This document shows positions 17,015 to 25,042 of a DNA stretch of 41,029 nt, one piece after another (position 1 is the first letter of the stretch; every line of letters begins with the position of its first letter). The position numbers were made by a program, and so were the translations under genes. The notes under the pieces were generated by a model. The model saw only the letters and a list, made by a program, of their open reading frames with translations, ran no database searches and was not told the origin of the DNA. The stretch is from a virus. The stretch spans positions 1-41,029 of IMG/VR virus record IMGVR_UViG_3300037246_000716. One strand, 5' to 3'.

Positions 17015-17341
17015 ATGGCAGATTTTCTACACAAGCCTCAGAACGTCATCCAAGTAGATGACAAGGCTGGCAATGCGTATACGATCTTCTCGATCAACCA
17101 TGTTCAGCTTGGCTCTGGTAATGAAGTGGCTTTTGAACTTGATGCGTCCGTTGTCTCAGCTAAGCACATTGAAGAGTCAGGACAAACCGTTGTGGTCATC
17201 TCATTGGACTCAACGTCCGATACCACTCTCTGGTCGAAGACACTTTCGTTTCCGTCTGAGTCAGCTACTGGTACCTATGTAATCTGCGCCCGCCACGCGG
17301 GCTCCGCTGCGAGCGTTGGCGGGTTCAAGGGCGACCTTTAA
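17015..17341 (+). CDS. Small beta-rich protein after capsid, possible decoration protein (108 aa)
   Basis: TAGGAGAAACAAA precedes the ATG. The product is rich in Val, Thr, Ser and Gly with alternating hydrophobic strands (YTIFSINHVQLG, QTVVVISLDSTSD, TYVICARHAG) and no helix-rich or catalytic segment. Size and position directly after the capsid gene fit a head decoration or minor capsid protein, but no family is recognised. Confidence 0.6.
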   Translation: MADFLHKPQNVIQVDDKAGNAYTIFSINHVQLGSGNEVAFELDASVVSAKHIEESGQTVVVISLDSTSDTTLWSKTLSFPSESATGTYVICARHAGSAASVGGFKGDL

Positions 17342-17353
17342 GGAGGATGAATA

Positions 17354-17662
17354 ATGGCTAAACTATTTCCCTCCAAACAAACGGTCGTGGATCACGCTAA
17401 TAACGTGACTGTAATCCTTTCGAACGTCAAGATTCTTGGCGCGACATCGGATCACCTTGAACTTCCGAATGCGTCGGATGCGGGTTTCCTGCACGCCGAC
17501 CGCGGCACTGCGGATCCCACCTTCTATCTCACCACCAGTGGCAACCAGCTTGCCATCGACGGTGCGACGGTCGGTACGGAGTACACAGTCGTGTCGAGGC
17601 ATGACGGACAGATCAACTTCGCGCGTGGTACGAACACTCGTTCTAGCGACAACGTGAAGTAG
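17354..17662 (+). CDS. Small beta-rich protein of capsid region (102 aa)
   Basis: AAGGAGGATGAATA precedes the ATG. The product is similar in size and composition to the preceding gene, with beta-strand patterns (NNVTVILSNVKILGAT, GTEYTVVSRHDGQINFARG). The shared YVICARHxG/YTVVSRHDG motif near the C-terminus suggests distant paralogy. The stop overlaps the GTG of the lipoprotein gene. Role probably structural; unproven. Confidence 0.6.
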   Translation: MAKLFPSKQTVVDHANNVTVILSNVKILGATSDHLELPNASDAGFLHADRGTADPTFYLTTSGNQLAIDGATVGTEYTVVSRHDGQINFARGTNTRSSDNVK

Positions 17663-17946
17663 TGAGAATCACGGTACTAACTATCTGTGTGATTGGGCTC
17701 ACCCTGCTTGCAGGGTGCGCCTTCTCACACGGCAAGTACTACTACCATGACGGACAGCTCTGCGCCCACACGTTTGAAGGTGTGGTGGGCACGGGTGAGA
17801 CCGAGACGGTAGCTGACATGGAGTGCGTCATACTGGGCCGCTCGACCTCTGATACGGGGCTGAGTGACAACGGTAAGGAAGCATTCGGAAAGGTCGCCGA
17901 GGGTGTCGCTAAAGGGGCAGTCAAAGGCGTAGTGCCTGTGCCGTGA
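17662..17946 (+). CDS. Predicted lipoprotein (94 aa)
   Basis: The GTG start overlaps the previous TAG. A signal segment (residues 1-18) ends in LLAGC with Cys19, a good lipobox for signal peptidase II, so the mature protein should be membrane-anchored in the host envelope. Two further Cys (C33, C54) lie in the mature part, and a Gly/Ala/Val-rich tail (EGVAKGAVKGVVPVP) ends the protein. Phage lipoproteins of this size act in lysis (Rz1-type) or superinfection exclusion. It lacks the proline-rich stretch of Rz1, so exclusion or envelope interaction is at least as likely. Confidence 0.72.
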   Translation: MRITVLTICVIGLTLLAGCAFSHGKYYYHDGQLCAHTFEGVVGTGETETVADMECVILGRSTSDTGLSDNGKEAFGKVAEGVAKGAVKGVVPVP

Positions 17947-18338
17947 GCAGGGTTATTGAGAAGGTAAGTTGGTACATGAGCATCATCCGTCGGGAAAACC
18001 CTGACTTCGTTGATGATGGTCTCTCCGGTGGTTTCCCTGACTGGGCGTACCAACGACACAGTCTGTGGATCTGCGGAAGGGTTCATGACTGGCATTACTG
18101 CACACGCTGCCACAGGGCCGGGTCTATGACAGACCCCGCGAAGAGCTTCGCGGACAAAGCACTGAGGAAGCACGCAAGAGAATTACTCCCCTGGTACCTT
18201 AGACTAGCTCCGTGGATACTCTACATTGGTGTATCCGTAGGGGGTGGTTTCGGTTCATGGGATAGCTGCGGCCCCGAAGAAGGTGATCGGTGTCGCCACA
18301 ATATCGAGCAGCCACAGTGGATGCTTGACCTTACTTAA
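17943..18338 (+). CDS. DUF1353/phospholipase-A2-like HD-motif protein (131 aa)
   Basis: The GTG overlaps the stop of the lipoprotein gene (GTGA), so translation is likely coupled. After DDGLSGGFPDW (24-34) come CGRVHDWHYCTRC (44-56) with H48-D49, then ADKALRKHA (70-78), a hydrophobic helix (PWYLRLAPWILYIGVSVGGG, ~83-102) and a Cys-containing tail. The order HD-x2-Y, AD-x-A-L, Y-x-GV-x-VGG matches the phage DUF1353 family, which recalls phospholipase A2 active sites. A membrane or lysis role is plausible given the lipoprotein partner. No catalytic activity is established. Confidence 0.52.
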   Translation: MSRVIEKVSWYMSIIRRENPDFVDDGLSGGFPDWAYQRHSLWICGRVHDWHYCTRCHRAGSMTDPAKSFADKALRKHARELLPWYLRLAPWILYIGVSVGGGFGSWDSCGPEEGDRCRHNIEQPQWMLDLT

Positions 18339-18369
18339 AGGAGAAACGAAATGGCTAATGGCGATATTA
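18336..18369 (+). repeat. 34-bp direct repeat, copy 1 (RBS plus start of paralogue A)
   Basis: This is identical to 18759-18792. It covers TAAAGGAGAAACGAA and the first ATGGCTAATGGCGATATTA codons of two adjacent paralogues. A diverged third copy sits at 19172-19203. It marks a recent tandem gene duplication that included the ribosome-binding site. Confidence 0.9.
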
Positions 18370-18758
18370 CGTCAATCAAAGAACTCGGGCGTTTTGCTAT
18401 TCCCGGTGCGGGCCATACTCTTAGTGGCATCGCAAAGAACAACAAGGTTCTGGTCTGGGGCGAGATCATAGGAAGCTATGTGTCTACTGGTATCAACCTT
18501 GAGAACGAAGGTGGTCTTCATGCTCTCGGCGTAACCAGTGCTGACTTCATCAGCCTGACCGTCACGAAGACTGGAGCGGCTGGAACTACACTTCCTACGC
18601 AGCAACTAGGTAACTTGGCGAACATAGACGCGGCTAATAAGATCTTCCTCTGTGACTCGGTTGGTGCGGATAACCCCACAGCTGTCGCAGCGGGAGACAT
18701 CATCACCATTCAGTACTGCGTGTTCGGTGACGATTCCTCAACCCCGGCTATGGTCTAA
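18351..18758 (+). CDS. Triplicated virion-region protein A (135 aa)
   Basis: This is the first of three tandem paralogues sharing MANGDI, L...PG.GHTLSG.AKNNKVLVWGEI, HALGV...DF and a C-terminal D-x-I-T-I-x-Y...GDD segment. The protein is predicted beta-rich and has no membrane segment. An AAAGGAG Shine-Dalgarno precedes it. The position between the capsid and adaptor genes suggests a head decoration or tail-accessory protein; no family name can be given. Confidence 0.65.
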   Translation: MANGDITSIKELGRFAIPGAGHTLSGIAKNNKVLVWGEIIGSYVSTGINLENEGGLHALGVTSADFISLTVTKTGAAGTTLPTQQLGNLANIDAANKIFLCDSVGADNPTAVAAGDIITIQYCVFGDDSSTPAMV

Positions 18759-18792
18759 TAAAGGAGAAACGAAATGGCTAATGGCGATATTA
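18759..18792 (+). repeat. 34-bp direct repeat, copy 2 (RBS plus start of paralogue B)
   Basis: Base-for-base identical to 18336-18369, whereas the downstream coding sequences have diverged strongly. Translation-initiation sequence has therefore been better conserved than the protein, or has been re-copied by gene conversion. Confidence 0.9.
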
Positions 18793-19169
18793 ACGTAAAG
18801 ATACTGTATAGCCAGTCGCTCGGTGGTGGATTTGCGCTGAGTGGTCTTGCTAAGAACACTAAGAGACTTGTGGTTGGTGAGATCACAGGGACATACGTGT
18901 CTACTGGCCTCGCTGTAAACAAGCTAGGTGGACCGGCTGCATTTGGTCTGGTGACGATGGACTTTCTGAAGCTGGACGTGGTGAGTCTCAATGCCGCGTA
19001 CCCGGAACAGGCAAAGTTGTTCACGGCGGATTACGATGTCACAAACCAGAAGATCTTCTGTAATGAAGGGATCGGACAGGCCGGTGCTGGTAGTGATCCG
19101 GAAAACGGCGAAGCTGTCGTTATCAGGTTTGCTGCTGTAGGCGACGACGCGACTACGCCAGAACTCTAA
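18774..19169 (+). CDS. Triplicated virion-region protein B (131 aa)
   Basis: This is the second paralogue: MANGDI, LGGGFALSGLAKNTKRLVVGEITGTYVSTGL, AFGLVTMDFLKLDVV and the C-terminal VVIRFAAVGDDATTPEL line up with paralogue A. It keeps the YVSTG motif that the third copy has lost. Beta-rich and soluble. Likely assembles with or alongside copies A and C. Confidence 0.65.
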   Translation: MANGDINVKILYSQSLGGGFALSGLAKNTKRLVVGEITGTYVSTGLAVNKLGGPAAFGLVTMDFLKLDVVSLNAAYPEQAKLFTADYDVTNQKIFCNEGIGQAGAGSDPENGEAVVIRFAAVGDDATTPEL

Positions 19170-19184
19170 TAAAGGAGAAACAAA

Positions 19185-19598
19185 ATGGCAACAGGTGATA
19201 TTCAATTTATTAAAAAGTTGGGCAGTGTTCTCCTCCCCGGCGGTGGCCAAACGACCACTGGTGGTAAGAAGCAGAACAAGGTTCTGGTCTGGGGTCACAT
19301 CAACTGTGACGATTACGATCAAGACAAAGGGCTCGATCTAGCCGAGGAAGTAAGTGATCCGCTTCACGCTCTTGGTGTTGCTACCCTTGACTTCATTGAT
19401 TTTCAAGTTGTCTCGGAAGGACTCACCGAAGCAATGGCCGACGACTCGTTGTACCTTGTAAACTTGGACCGTCCAGACATGACAATCTGGATTCTGGAAG
19501 ATGTTGGAGCTGATACTCCCGCCGGTCCTGGCGACGACGATAATGTCAGTGTCAGGTACTGGGCAATTGGCGACGCACCCGACAAGGACGTGACATAA
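19185..19598 (+). CDS. Triplicated virion-region protein C (137 aa)
   Basis: This is the third paralogue: MATGDI, KKLGSVLLPGGGQTTTGGKKQNKVLVWGHI, HALGVATLDFIDFQVV. Its middle has diverged and is very acidic (CDDYDQDKGLDLAEEVSD). It is the most different of the three, consistent with specialisation after duplication. AAAGGAGAAACAAA precedes the ATG. Confidence 0.65.
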   Translation: MATGDIQFIKKLGSVLLPGGGQTTTGGKKQNKVLVWGHINCDDYDQDKGLDLAEEVSDPLHALGVATLDFIDFQVVSEGLTEAMADDSLYLVNLDRPDMTIWILEDVGADTPAGPGDDDNVSVRYWAIGDAPDKDVT

Positions 19599-19601
19599 AC
19601 C

Positions 19602-19721
19602 ATGCTCCGCTGCGCTGATTGCGGTATGCCTCTCAAGAAGAAGGACGGGAAGAAATCTCCCAAGTATTGTGAGTACCACCGCAAGCAGCGCCAGGAAGCA
19701 TTCAAGAAAAGGAGTAAATGA
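19602..19721 (+). CDS. Tiny zinc-knuckle protein (39 aa)
   Basis: Four bases after the previous stop an ATG opens a 39-residue frame: MLRCADCGMPLKKKDGKKSP then KYCEYHRKQRQEAFKKRSK. The CxxC followed by C-x2-H is a treble-clef/zinc-ribbon-type metal site, with a strongly basic remainder. Its TGA overlaps the ATG of the next gene, so it probably feeds translation there. No clear Shine-Dalgarno of its own; expression may rely on re-initiation. Confidence 0.6.
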   Translation: MLRCADCGMPLKKKDGKKSPKYCEYHRKQRQEAFKKRSK

Positions 19722-20014
19722 TGGCTGCTAAAGTACTGCCGACTCAGTCGTTCTTGACCGTGAATGGTCCGGTAAAGGTGGAGTATGTGGAGTTCCTTGG
19801 AACCCTTACGACTTCAACCGGCACGACTCAGACAGAAGTTAGTGATGGCGACTCGTTTGATTCGAAGATGGTTGGTCCCAAGTTTGTGATCGTCACTAAC
19901 AGTGATGATGGTGATGACACGAGCTGGACAGCGACGATCTCCGGTAAGACGATCACGCTGACGAGCACGGGTGCAAGTGATGTCGCACTCAGATGCATCG
20001 TTGTTGGACACTAA
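19718..20014 (+). CDS. Small beta-rich protein (98 aa)
   Basis: AAAAGGAGTAA precedes two adjacent in-frame ATGs (19718 and 19721); either can be the start. The product is almost entirely beta-strand-like and Thr/Ser/Gly-rich (VKVEYVEFLGTLTTSTGTT, WTATISGKTITLTSTG). It resembles the other small capsid-region proteins in size and composition. A structural virion role is likely; the family is unknown. Confidence 0.62.
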   Translation: MMAAKVLPTQSFLTVNGPVKVEYVEFLGTLTTSTGTTQTEVSDGDSFDSKMVGPKFVIVTNSDDGDDTSWTATISGKTITLTSTGASDVALRCIVVGH

Positions 20015-20043
20015 GAAACAAACATAATCTCGGGGGAGAATGA

Positions 20044-20721
20044 ATGAAGCTACCTAGTACGTGCAGGCCTAGCAATTCGGATTACAGAGAATGCCTACCT
20101 GGGAAGGATCTACCTTCTTGGTTCATGGATGACCTGAAGTCAATTGATGGGAGGCTGTACATCGTGTATCACCCGTTCGCTACGATCTGGGACGACATGA
20201 TGAATCAGTACGAAGGCGAACTAGAGGATCCACGCTTCACGATCCACCGAGAGCACGGCGAAGAGGTGTGGGGCTTTGTCACCATGTACGGTGACGGAGC
20301 CCCGATACCCGAAGGCGCGTGGCATGTGTGGCGACTGTGCGAACCGCATGGTTGGGCGCACGTAGTGCGTGTCGAGTCCAAGGAAGGCGAGTACCTCAAG
20401 CTGCTGGTAAACAGGCTGCACATCCAGTCCCGGTTCCGTGACCGTTACGGAGACCTCGCCTGGAACAAGAACACACGCGACGAGGACGAAGAGGCACAGC
20501 GTAAAGCCCAGGATGCGAAGCAGGAAGGGTTCGAAGCTGTGCAGGAAGAGAACTCATGGCTGACCAAGAACGCCATGGAGAACTTCCAACGAGGCAAGGT
20601 GGCTCCCTCCAATCCTAAGATGGAGAAGATCGTGAGCTACGCTGGCCAGACGAACAAGTCCAGAACCTCGCGGCCTCTTGAGGATGCCGACGTTGGGCTG
20701 AAGAGTATCGACGATCTTTAA
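20044..20721 (+). CDS. Conserved-type phage protein upstream of adaptor (225 aa)
   Basis: GGGGGAGAATGA precedes the ATG. A folded N-terminal ~140 residues are rich in Trp and Tyr (GRLYIVYHPFATIWDDMMNQYEGELEDPRF, GAWHVWRLCEPHGWAHVVRVESKEGEYLKLLVNRL). A charged helical tail follows (DEDEEAQRKAQDAKQEGFEAVQEENSWL). I recall similar proteins beside adaptor genes in short-tailed phages, without assigned function. Likely a structural or assembly factor. Confidence 0.65.
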   Translation: MKLPSTCRPSNSDYRECLPGKDLPSWFMDDLKSIDGRLYIVYHPFATIWDDMMNQYEGELEDPRFTIHREHGEEVWGFVTMYGDGAPIPEGAWHVWRLCEPHGWAHVVRVESKEGEYLKLLVNRLHIQSRFRDRYGDLAWNKNTRDEDEEAQRKAQDAKQEGFEAVQEENSWLTKNAMENFQRGKVAPSNPKMEKIVSYAGQTNKSRTSRPLEDADVGLKSIDDL

Positions 20722-20739
20722 CTCCGACAAGGAGATGAC

Positions 20740-21429
20740 ATGGCTGAACTAACTGGGACACTGAGCAATTACCTCACCCGGGTCCGTAGGTACGTTGGAG
20801 AGGAAGACGAAGACAAGAGCTTCTGGGATACTCCGATGATCAAGCAGATCTTCAACGCACACTACAGAAAGAGGTGCGCTGAGCTGGTGATGGCTTACGA
20901 AGGGTACTTCACGGTCGTGGCTACCAGAGACACGGTCTCAAATCAAGAACGATACGCTTGGCCGACCGGCTTTGAGCGTCTAATGAAACTAGAGATCGTC
21001 CGATCAGACGGGCGCACGGTCCCGCTACAGCGAGCGGAGAGGCACTACGGTGCCAAGCCCACACCCGGTACCGGTGGGGATGACTACCTCCCCAACTACC
21101 GCTCCATCGGGAGTGGTTTCGTGCTGGAGCCAGCGCCCTCAACGGGCGTGGCAGGGCAGATCCGGATGGAGTACATCGGAACCCCCGCCGAACTCACTGC
21201 TGACGACGATCAACTACACTCTGACTTCCCCTCCATGCTGGACGAGATCTTGGTGCTGGACACGGCGTGCGCGCTGTACGACCAAGAGCAGGCCCAGGAA
21301 GAGGGACGCATGAGGAGTCTACTCAGACAGCGGATGGAATGGGAAATGCAATGGGAGAGGTACATCGAGAATAGGATGATCTCTTCCAGTAGCGTGACCC
21401 CGTTCGCTCCACACTATCAGGATGCCTAA
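20740..21429 (+). CDS. Head-tail adaptor (P22 gp4 / T7 gp11-type) (229 aa)
   Basis: AAGGAGATGAC precedes the ATG. The mostly helical protein opens with LSNYLTRVRRYVGEEDEDKSFWDTPMIKQIFNAHYRKRCAEL. A beta section follows (TRDTVSNQERYAWPTGFERLMKLEIV..) and a C-terminal helical bundle. This layout is typical of podoviral adaptor proteins that form a ring under the portal. Its stop overlaps the nozzle gene start (TAATG), and adaptor followed by nozzle is the usual order. Confidence 0.72.
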   Translation: MAELTGTLSNYLTRVRRYVGEEDEDKSFWDTPMIKQIFNAHYRKRCAELVMAYEGYFTVVATRDTVSNQERYAWPTGFERLMKLEIVRSDGRTVPLQRAERHYGAKPTPGTGGDDYLPNYRSIGSGFVLEPAPSTGVAGQIRMEYIGTPAELTADDDQLHSDFPSMLDEILVLDTACALYDQEQAQEEGRMRSLLRQRMEWEMQWERYIENRMISSSSVTPFAPHYQDA

Positions 21430-23969
21430 TGGCGGGTCGCGAACGGATACCGTTCCTTGACATCAAAGCGTTTCAAGGACTTTATACGAAGGCCAGCACG
21501 GAGTCTCTCCAAGCAGAGCAGCTCCGTATCTGTCAGAATATCGACTTCTTCGATGAGTACGGCGCGCTGGCCAAGATCAGGGGCAGCTCCCGTGTGCTGG
21601 ACACACCGTACACCGAAGCCTCGGTCGCCAAGAAGATCACATGGCTGGACTTCTACAAGTCCGCTGACCTCGATGGCACCATCCTCCGACACACCCTGTG
21701 CGCCGCCGGGACCATCCTTGGTAGGGTGGTGAACGGTGCGATCACCCCGCTCCTGACAGGGCGCACCCCCAACCTGTACCACAGCGCAGACCGGCTCGAC
21801 CGGCTGTTCTTCATATCCAACCAGAACCCCGACCGCGTAGGCGAAGGGGACAGCATGGTCAAGTACGATGGCGCGGTCATCACCAACTGGGGTGTCGCAG
21901 CCCCCGGTACGGAAGAGACCGTCGTCGAAGGCTTTGAGGACTACACAGAGTGGACCCGAGAGAACTGCAACGCCTCCGACCAGTCGAACGCCACGGTAGG
22001 GGACGTTACCTGGGACGGTGCGGCGATGCGGATCGACTCCCGGTTCTACGGCTTCAACACGTACCACGTCACGAAGGCCCACAGCGGCGACGGCTTCTAC
22101 GTCCAAGGAGACAGTAGACTGAACTCCGACGCGGCCCGCAACCGGGTGTCCGTGTATTCGTACATCCCCCGAGGCGCACTCACTGCGTCCCTCACGCATC
22201 CCACAGACACCGGCCTCCAGACAGCGGGACCGGCGATGTCTATCTATGTCAGCCCCGACACCACTCCCGAGACCAACAACTGGCAGTTCGACTTCCCCAA
22301 CGGATCGGTGTTTGAAGGGTGGAACAAGCTCAACCTCGACTTCGCCTCTGGCGCGCCAGGGAGCGGACAATTCAACAGCCCCGCCGGTATCCAGACAGGA
22401 TCCTTCTATCCGGAAGATCAGACGGTAAGGAGCACTCGTTTTGAATTCTACCTCGCCACGCGACAGACGGTCGTTAGCGGGATCAGGCTCGACAGGTACC
22501 ACAAGAAGGATGAGGGAACGCTCGTCGCCACACCACTCAACGATGGTGACGGTGATCTTAACGGCGTTTACATGTATAAAGTGGTTTACGTTAGTAAGTA
22601 TGGTCAGCTTTCTAATGCTGGCCCTGGCAGCGTGGATGAAACTGCGGTCGATTCTACCTCAATCGCGCTTACTAAAATCCCTGTCTCGTCTGATCCACAG
22701 GTTACTGCTCGGAGAATCTACCGGACGGTAGCTAACGGCTCCGTGTATTTGTACCTCGACCAGATACTCGACAACAACTCAACCGTATATACGGACACCG
22801 TAGCAGACGGTAGCCTCGGCAACGAGACCCCGCCCGCAGCAGGGGACTACTCCGACGACAACTCCATCCCGCCCAAGGCAGGGATCGTGAAGCGTTGGAA
22901 GAAGACCATGTTCATGGCTGGTGACCCACAGAATCCGTACACCCTGTACTACTCAGAGGACAACGAGCCCGAGAGCTTCCCGCTCATCAACGCGTTCGAT
23001 ATGGATGCGAAGATCACGGCGATGTACGAGTCCTACGCTGGTCTGGTCATTGAGACTGAGACCGGTAAGTGGCAGGTAATCGGCGATAACCCTGACTTTT
23101 CCCTCGATAAGATCGTGGATGGAATGGGTTGCGTGGGACGGAGAGCTGCTGGAACCGCACGACTGATTGGCTACGCCGTCGACCGTGACGGAATGCGGCT
23201 CTTCGACCTCTCTGAGACCAAGAAGATCAGTGAGCCGATCCGTGACAAGTATGACACGGACATCGACAAGGTCAACATCGAGCTGATCCACACGGTCCAC
23301 AGTAAGTCCAAGAACATGATCATGCAGTTCAACCCTGACGCGGCCGGGGACTACACCTCGATCTTCGCGTACCAGTACCCCATCGACCAAGTGGAGACAG
23401 GGTACTGGACCGAGATCGTCACCCCCAGCGCGGCGAACTTGAACTTCCTCGACGCCGTGGAGATCGAAGACTCCAACGGAGACTTCCAGATCCTGGCCAG
23501 TGGCGGCGACGGTATGATCTACCGGCTGTTCAACAACAACTCCAAGAACTGGGTGGATGCCGCCGGGGTAGAGTACCCCATCGACACCAAGATCCAGACT
23601 CCGTACTTCCGTCCTGGCGTGCTGGGCCTGGAAGCTGAGCTGGCCACCGGGCGCTGCAACCCACGCAAGGTTGAGATGCGCGCCGGTACTGACGACGCCT
23701 GCATCTGGACATGCACCGTGGAGACTGCGGACGGACCTAACCAAGAGCTTGCGCGCTCCAGCACTACGCTTGCGATAGAGTTCGGGGCGAACAACTCACT
23801 GATCCGCCAGTCCACACCCTCACAGGATCTCACTCCTGCTGAGTATATACGGTTGACCCTCCAGAACGCCGAGGCTGACGTGTTCACGAAGATCCAAGCA
23901 CTTCGGGTCTACTACCACGTATCCCCCTCGCTGTTCGACGTGTTGGATGTTGACAATACGGTGTCGTAA
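21429..23969 (+). CDS. Tail nozzle / tubular tail protein (T7 gp12 / P22 gp10-like) (846 aa)
   Basis: The N-terminus (PFLDIKAFQGLYTKASTESLQAEQLRICQNIDFFDEYGALAKIRGSS) is typical of nozzle proteins. An inserted jelly-roll/carbohydrate-module-like segment occupies roughly residues 165-360. The nozzle then resumes with KRWKKTMFMAGDPQNPYTLYYSEDNEPESFP and YESYAGLVIETETGKWQV, the beta-propeller-type motifs of this family. By family knowledge it forms the tube end through which DNA leaves. The insertion probably projects outward and may bind fibres or host glycans. Translation is coupled to adaptor and next gene by TAATG overlaps. Confidence 0.78.
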   Translation: MAGRERIPFLDIKAFQGLYTKASTESLQAEQLRICQNIDFFDEYGALAKIRGSSRVLDTPYTEASVAKKITWLDFYKSADLDGTILRHTLCAAGTILGRVVNGAITPLLTGRTPNLYHSADRLDRLFFISNQNPDRVGEGDSMVKYDGAVITNWGVAAPGTEETVVEGFEDYTEWTRENCNASDQSNATVGDVTWDGAAMRIDSRFYGFNTYHVTKAHSGDGFYVQGDSRLNSDAARNRVSVYSYIPRGALTASLTHPTDTGLQTAGPAMSIYVSPDTTPETNNWQFDFPNGSVFEGWNKLNLDFASGAPGSGQFNSPAGIQTGSFYPEDQTVRSTRFEFYLATRQTVVSGIRLDRYHKKDEGTLVATPLNDGDGDLNGVYMYKVVYVSKYGQLSNAGPGSVDETAVDSTSIALTKIPVSSDPQVTARRIYRTVANGSVYLYLDQILDNNSTVYTDTVADGSLGNETPPAAGDYSDDNSIPPKAGIVKRWKKTMFMAGDPQNPYTLYYSEDNEPESFPLINAFDMDAKITAMYESYAGLVIETETGKWQVIGDNPDFSLDKIVDGMGCVGRRAAGTARLIGYAVDRDGMRLFDLSETKKISEPIRDKYDTDIDKVNIELIHTVHSKSKNMIMQFNPDAAGDYTSIFAYQYPIDQVETGYWTEIVTPSAANLNFLDAVEIEDSNGDFQILASGGDGMIYRLFNNNSKNWVDAAGVEYPIDTKIQTPYFRPGVLGLEAELATGRCNPRKVEMRAGTDDACIWTCTVETADGPNQELARSSTTLAIEFGANNSLIRQSTPSQDLTPAEYIRLTLQNAEADVFTKIQALRVYYHVSPSLFDVLDVDNTVS

Positions 23970-25042
23970 TGGCGAAAGTCAAGCGTCCCGCTGCCCTACA
24001 GTCCGAGGTCAGGCTTCGGAAATGGCCCCCCGGTAGGGTATCTCAGCTCAAGCTATTCCTCGGTCACCTAGAGCAGGCGATTACCATCTCGCTGGCTGCT
24101 CAGGTGGAGCAGTCCCCTAAGCGCACGTTCTCGGAGTTCATCCCGAAGATCCCGTCGCAGGACGTGACAGTGGAAGTAGAGTACAGGGAGCTTCGTATCT
24201 TCTTCACCGCACCACGGGGCCTGAGGAATCTGCTGTTCTACGAGTATGACATCAGCGGCACCTCAGGGTTCTTCAACCTCGATAGGTTCGCTTCGCCAGA
24301 GACCAGCTACATGTTCCCCAATCTGGTCGACGGCACCACGTACTACGTCAGGATGCGGGTGGTCACCAAGAATGGAGAGGTAGGGCCTTGGTCAGATACC
24401 GAGGAGGGCACCACCCCGATAGCTCAGGCGTTCGGGTTGTACGATTCAACAGAAGAGATCACCAGGATAAGTACCCGAGGGAACCAGTGGGACCGATGTT
24501 ATCAGCGGGCGTACAACGCCATCGGTGGCAAGCTGTACTACGCGGTCGACTACGACGTATCGGTGGCGCGCAAGTGGGGCGTGAGTGGGAACGTTGAGTT
24601 CACCGACCTGACCTTTAGATGGATGGATGCTCCTACGTTCTACCCGGTTGACTCTGACTTCGTACAGAGGGGGTCCGAGTTTCATGTTACGTCGTATGCC
24701 ACCAACCAGCAGATTAGCGCAACGGCGTTTTACGTGTTCTCTGTGCAGACAGATGGGTTCTCGACCCCGTTGACCATACCTGGGACATGGCAGAACGAGC
24801 GGCGGGGGACGTTCGTGCAGAAGTTCTCCACGATCACCGGTGGCCCGCACACGTTCAAGTTGGAAGCGATGGCGCTGGGCGACCACAACAACAGCGTGTT
24901 CAAGAACGAGTTCGTCTCAGCCACGATTGATGGCGGGACACACGATGGAGAGAACCTCGTGAACTTCACGTATGGGGCGGATGCCATAGTGAAGGTGAAG
25001 AACTTCAACATCTTTGAAGCACTGGTTGACGAGGGCGGATGA
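23969..25042 (+). CDS. FN3-domain tail-associated protein 1 (357 aa)
   Basis: The ATG overlaps the nozzle TAA. A helical N-terminus of ~60 residues leads to an FN3-like domain (~65-150: VTVEVEYRELRIFFTAPRG... TTYYVRMRVVTKNGEVGPWSD). A beta-rich C-terminal domain (~155-357) then contains WQNERRGTFVQKFSTITGGPHTFKLEAMALGDHN, resembling a jelly-roll. The two following genes share the helix-FN3 plan. Likely a fibre or fibre-adaptor protein attached to the nozzle; inference from order and domains. Confidence 0.68.
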   Translation: MAKVKRPAALQSEVRLRKWPPGRVSQLKLFLGHLEQAITISLAAQVEQSPKRTFSEFIPKIPSQDVTVEVEYRELRIFFTAPRGLRNLLFYEYDISGTSGFFNLDRFASPETSYMFPNLVDGTTYYVRMRVVTKNGEVGPWSDTEEGTTPIAQAFGLYDSTEEITRISTRGNQWDRCYQRAYNAIGGKLYYAVDYDVSVARKWGVSGNVEFTDLTFRWMDAPTFYPVDSDFVQRGSEFHVTSYATNQQISATAFYVFSVQTDGFSTPLTIPGTWQNERRGTFVQKFSTITGGPHTFKLEAMALGDHNNSVFKNEFVSATIDGGTHDGENLVNFTYGADAIVKVKNFNIFEALVDEGG

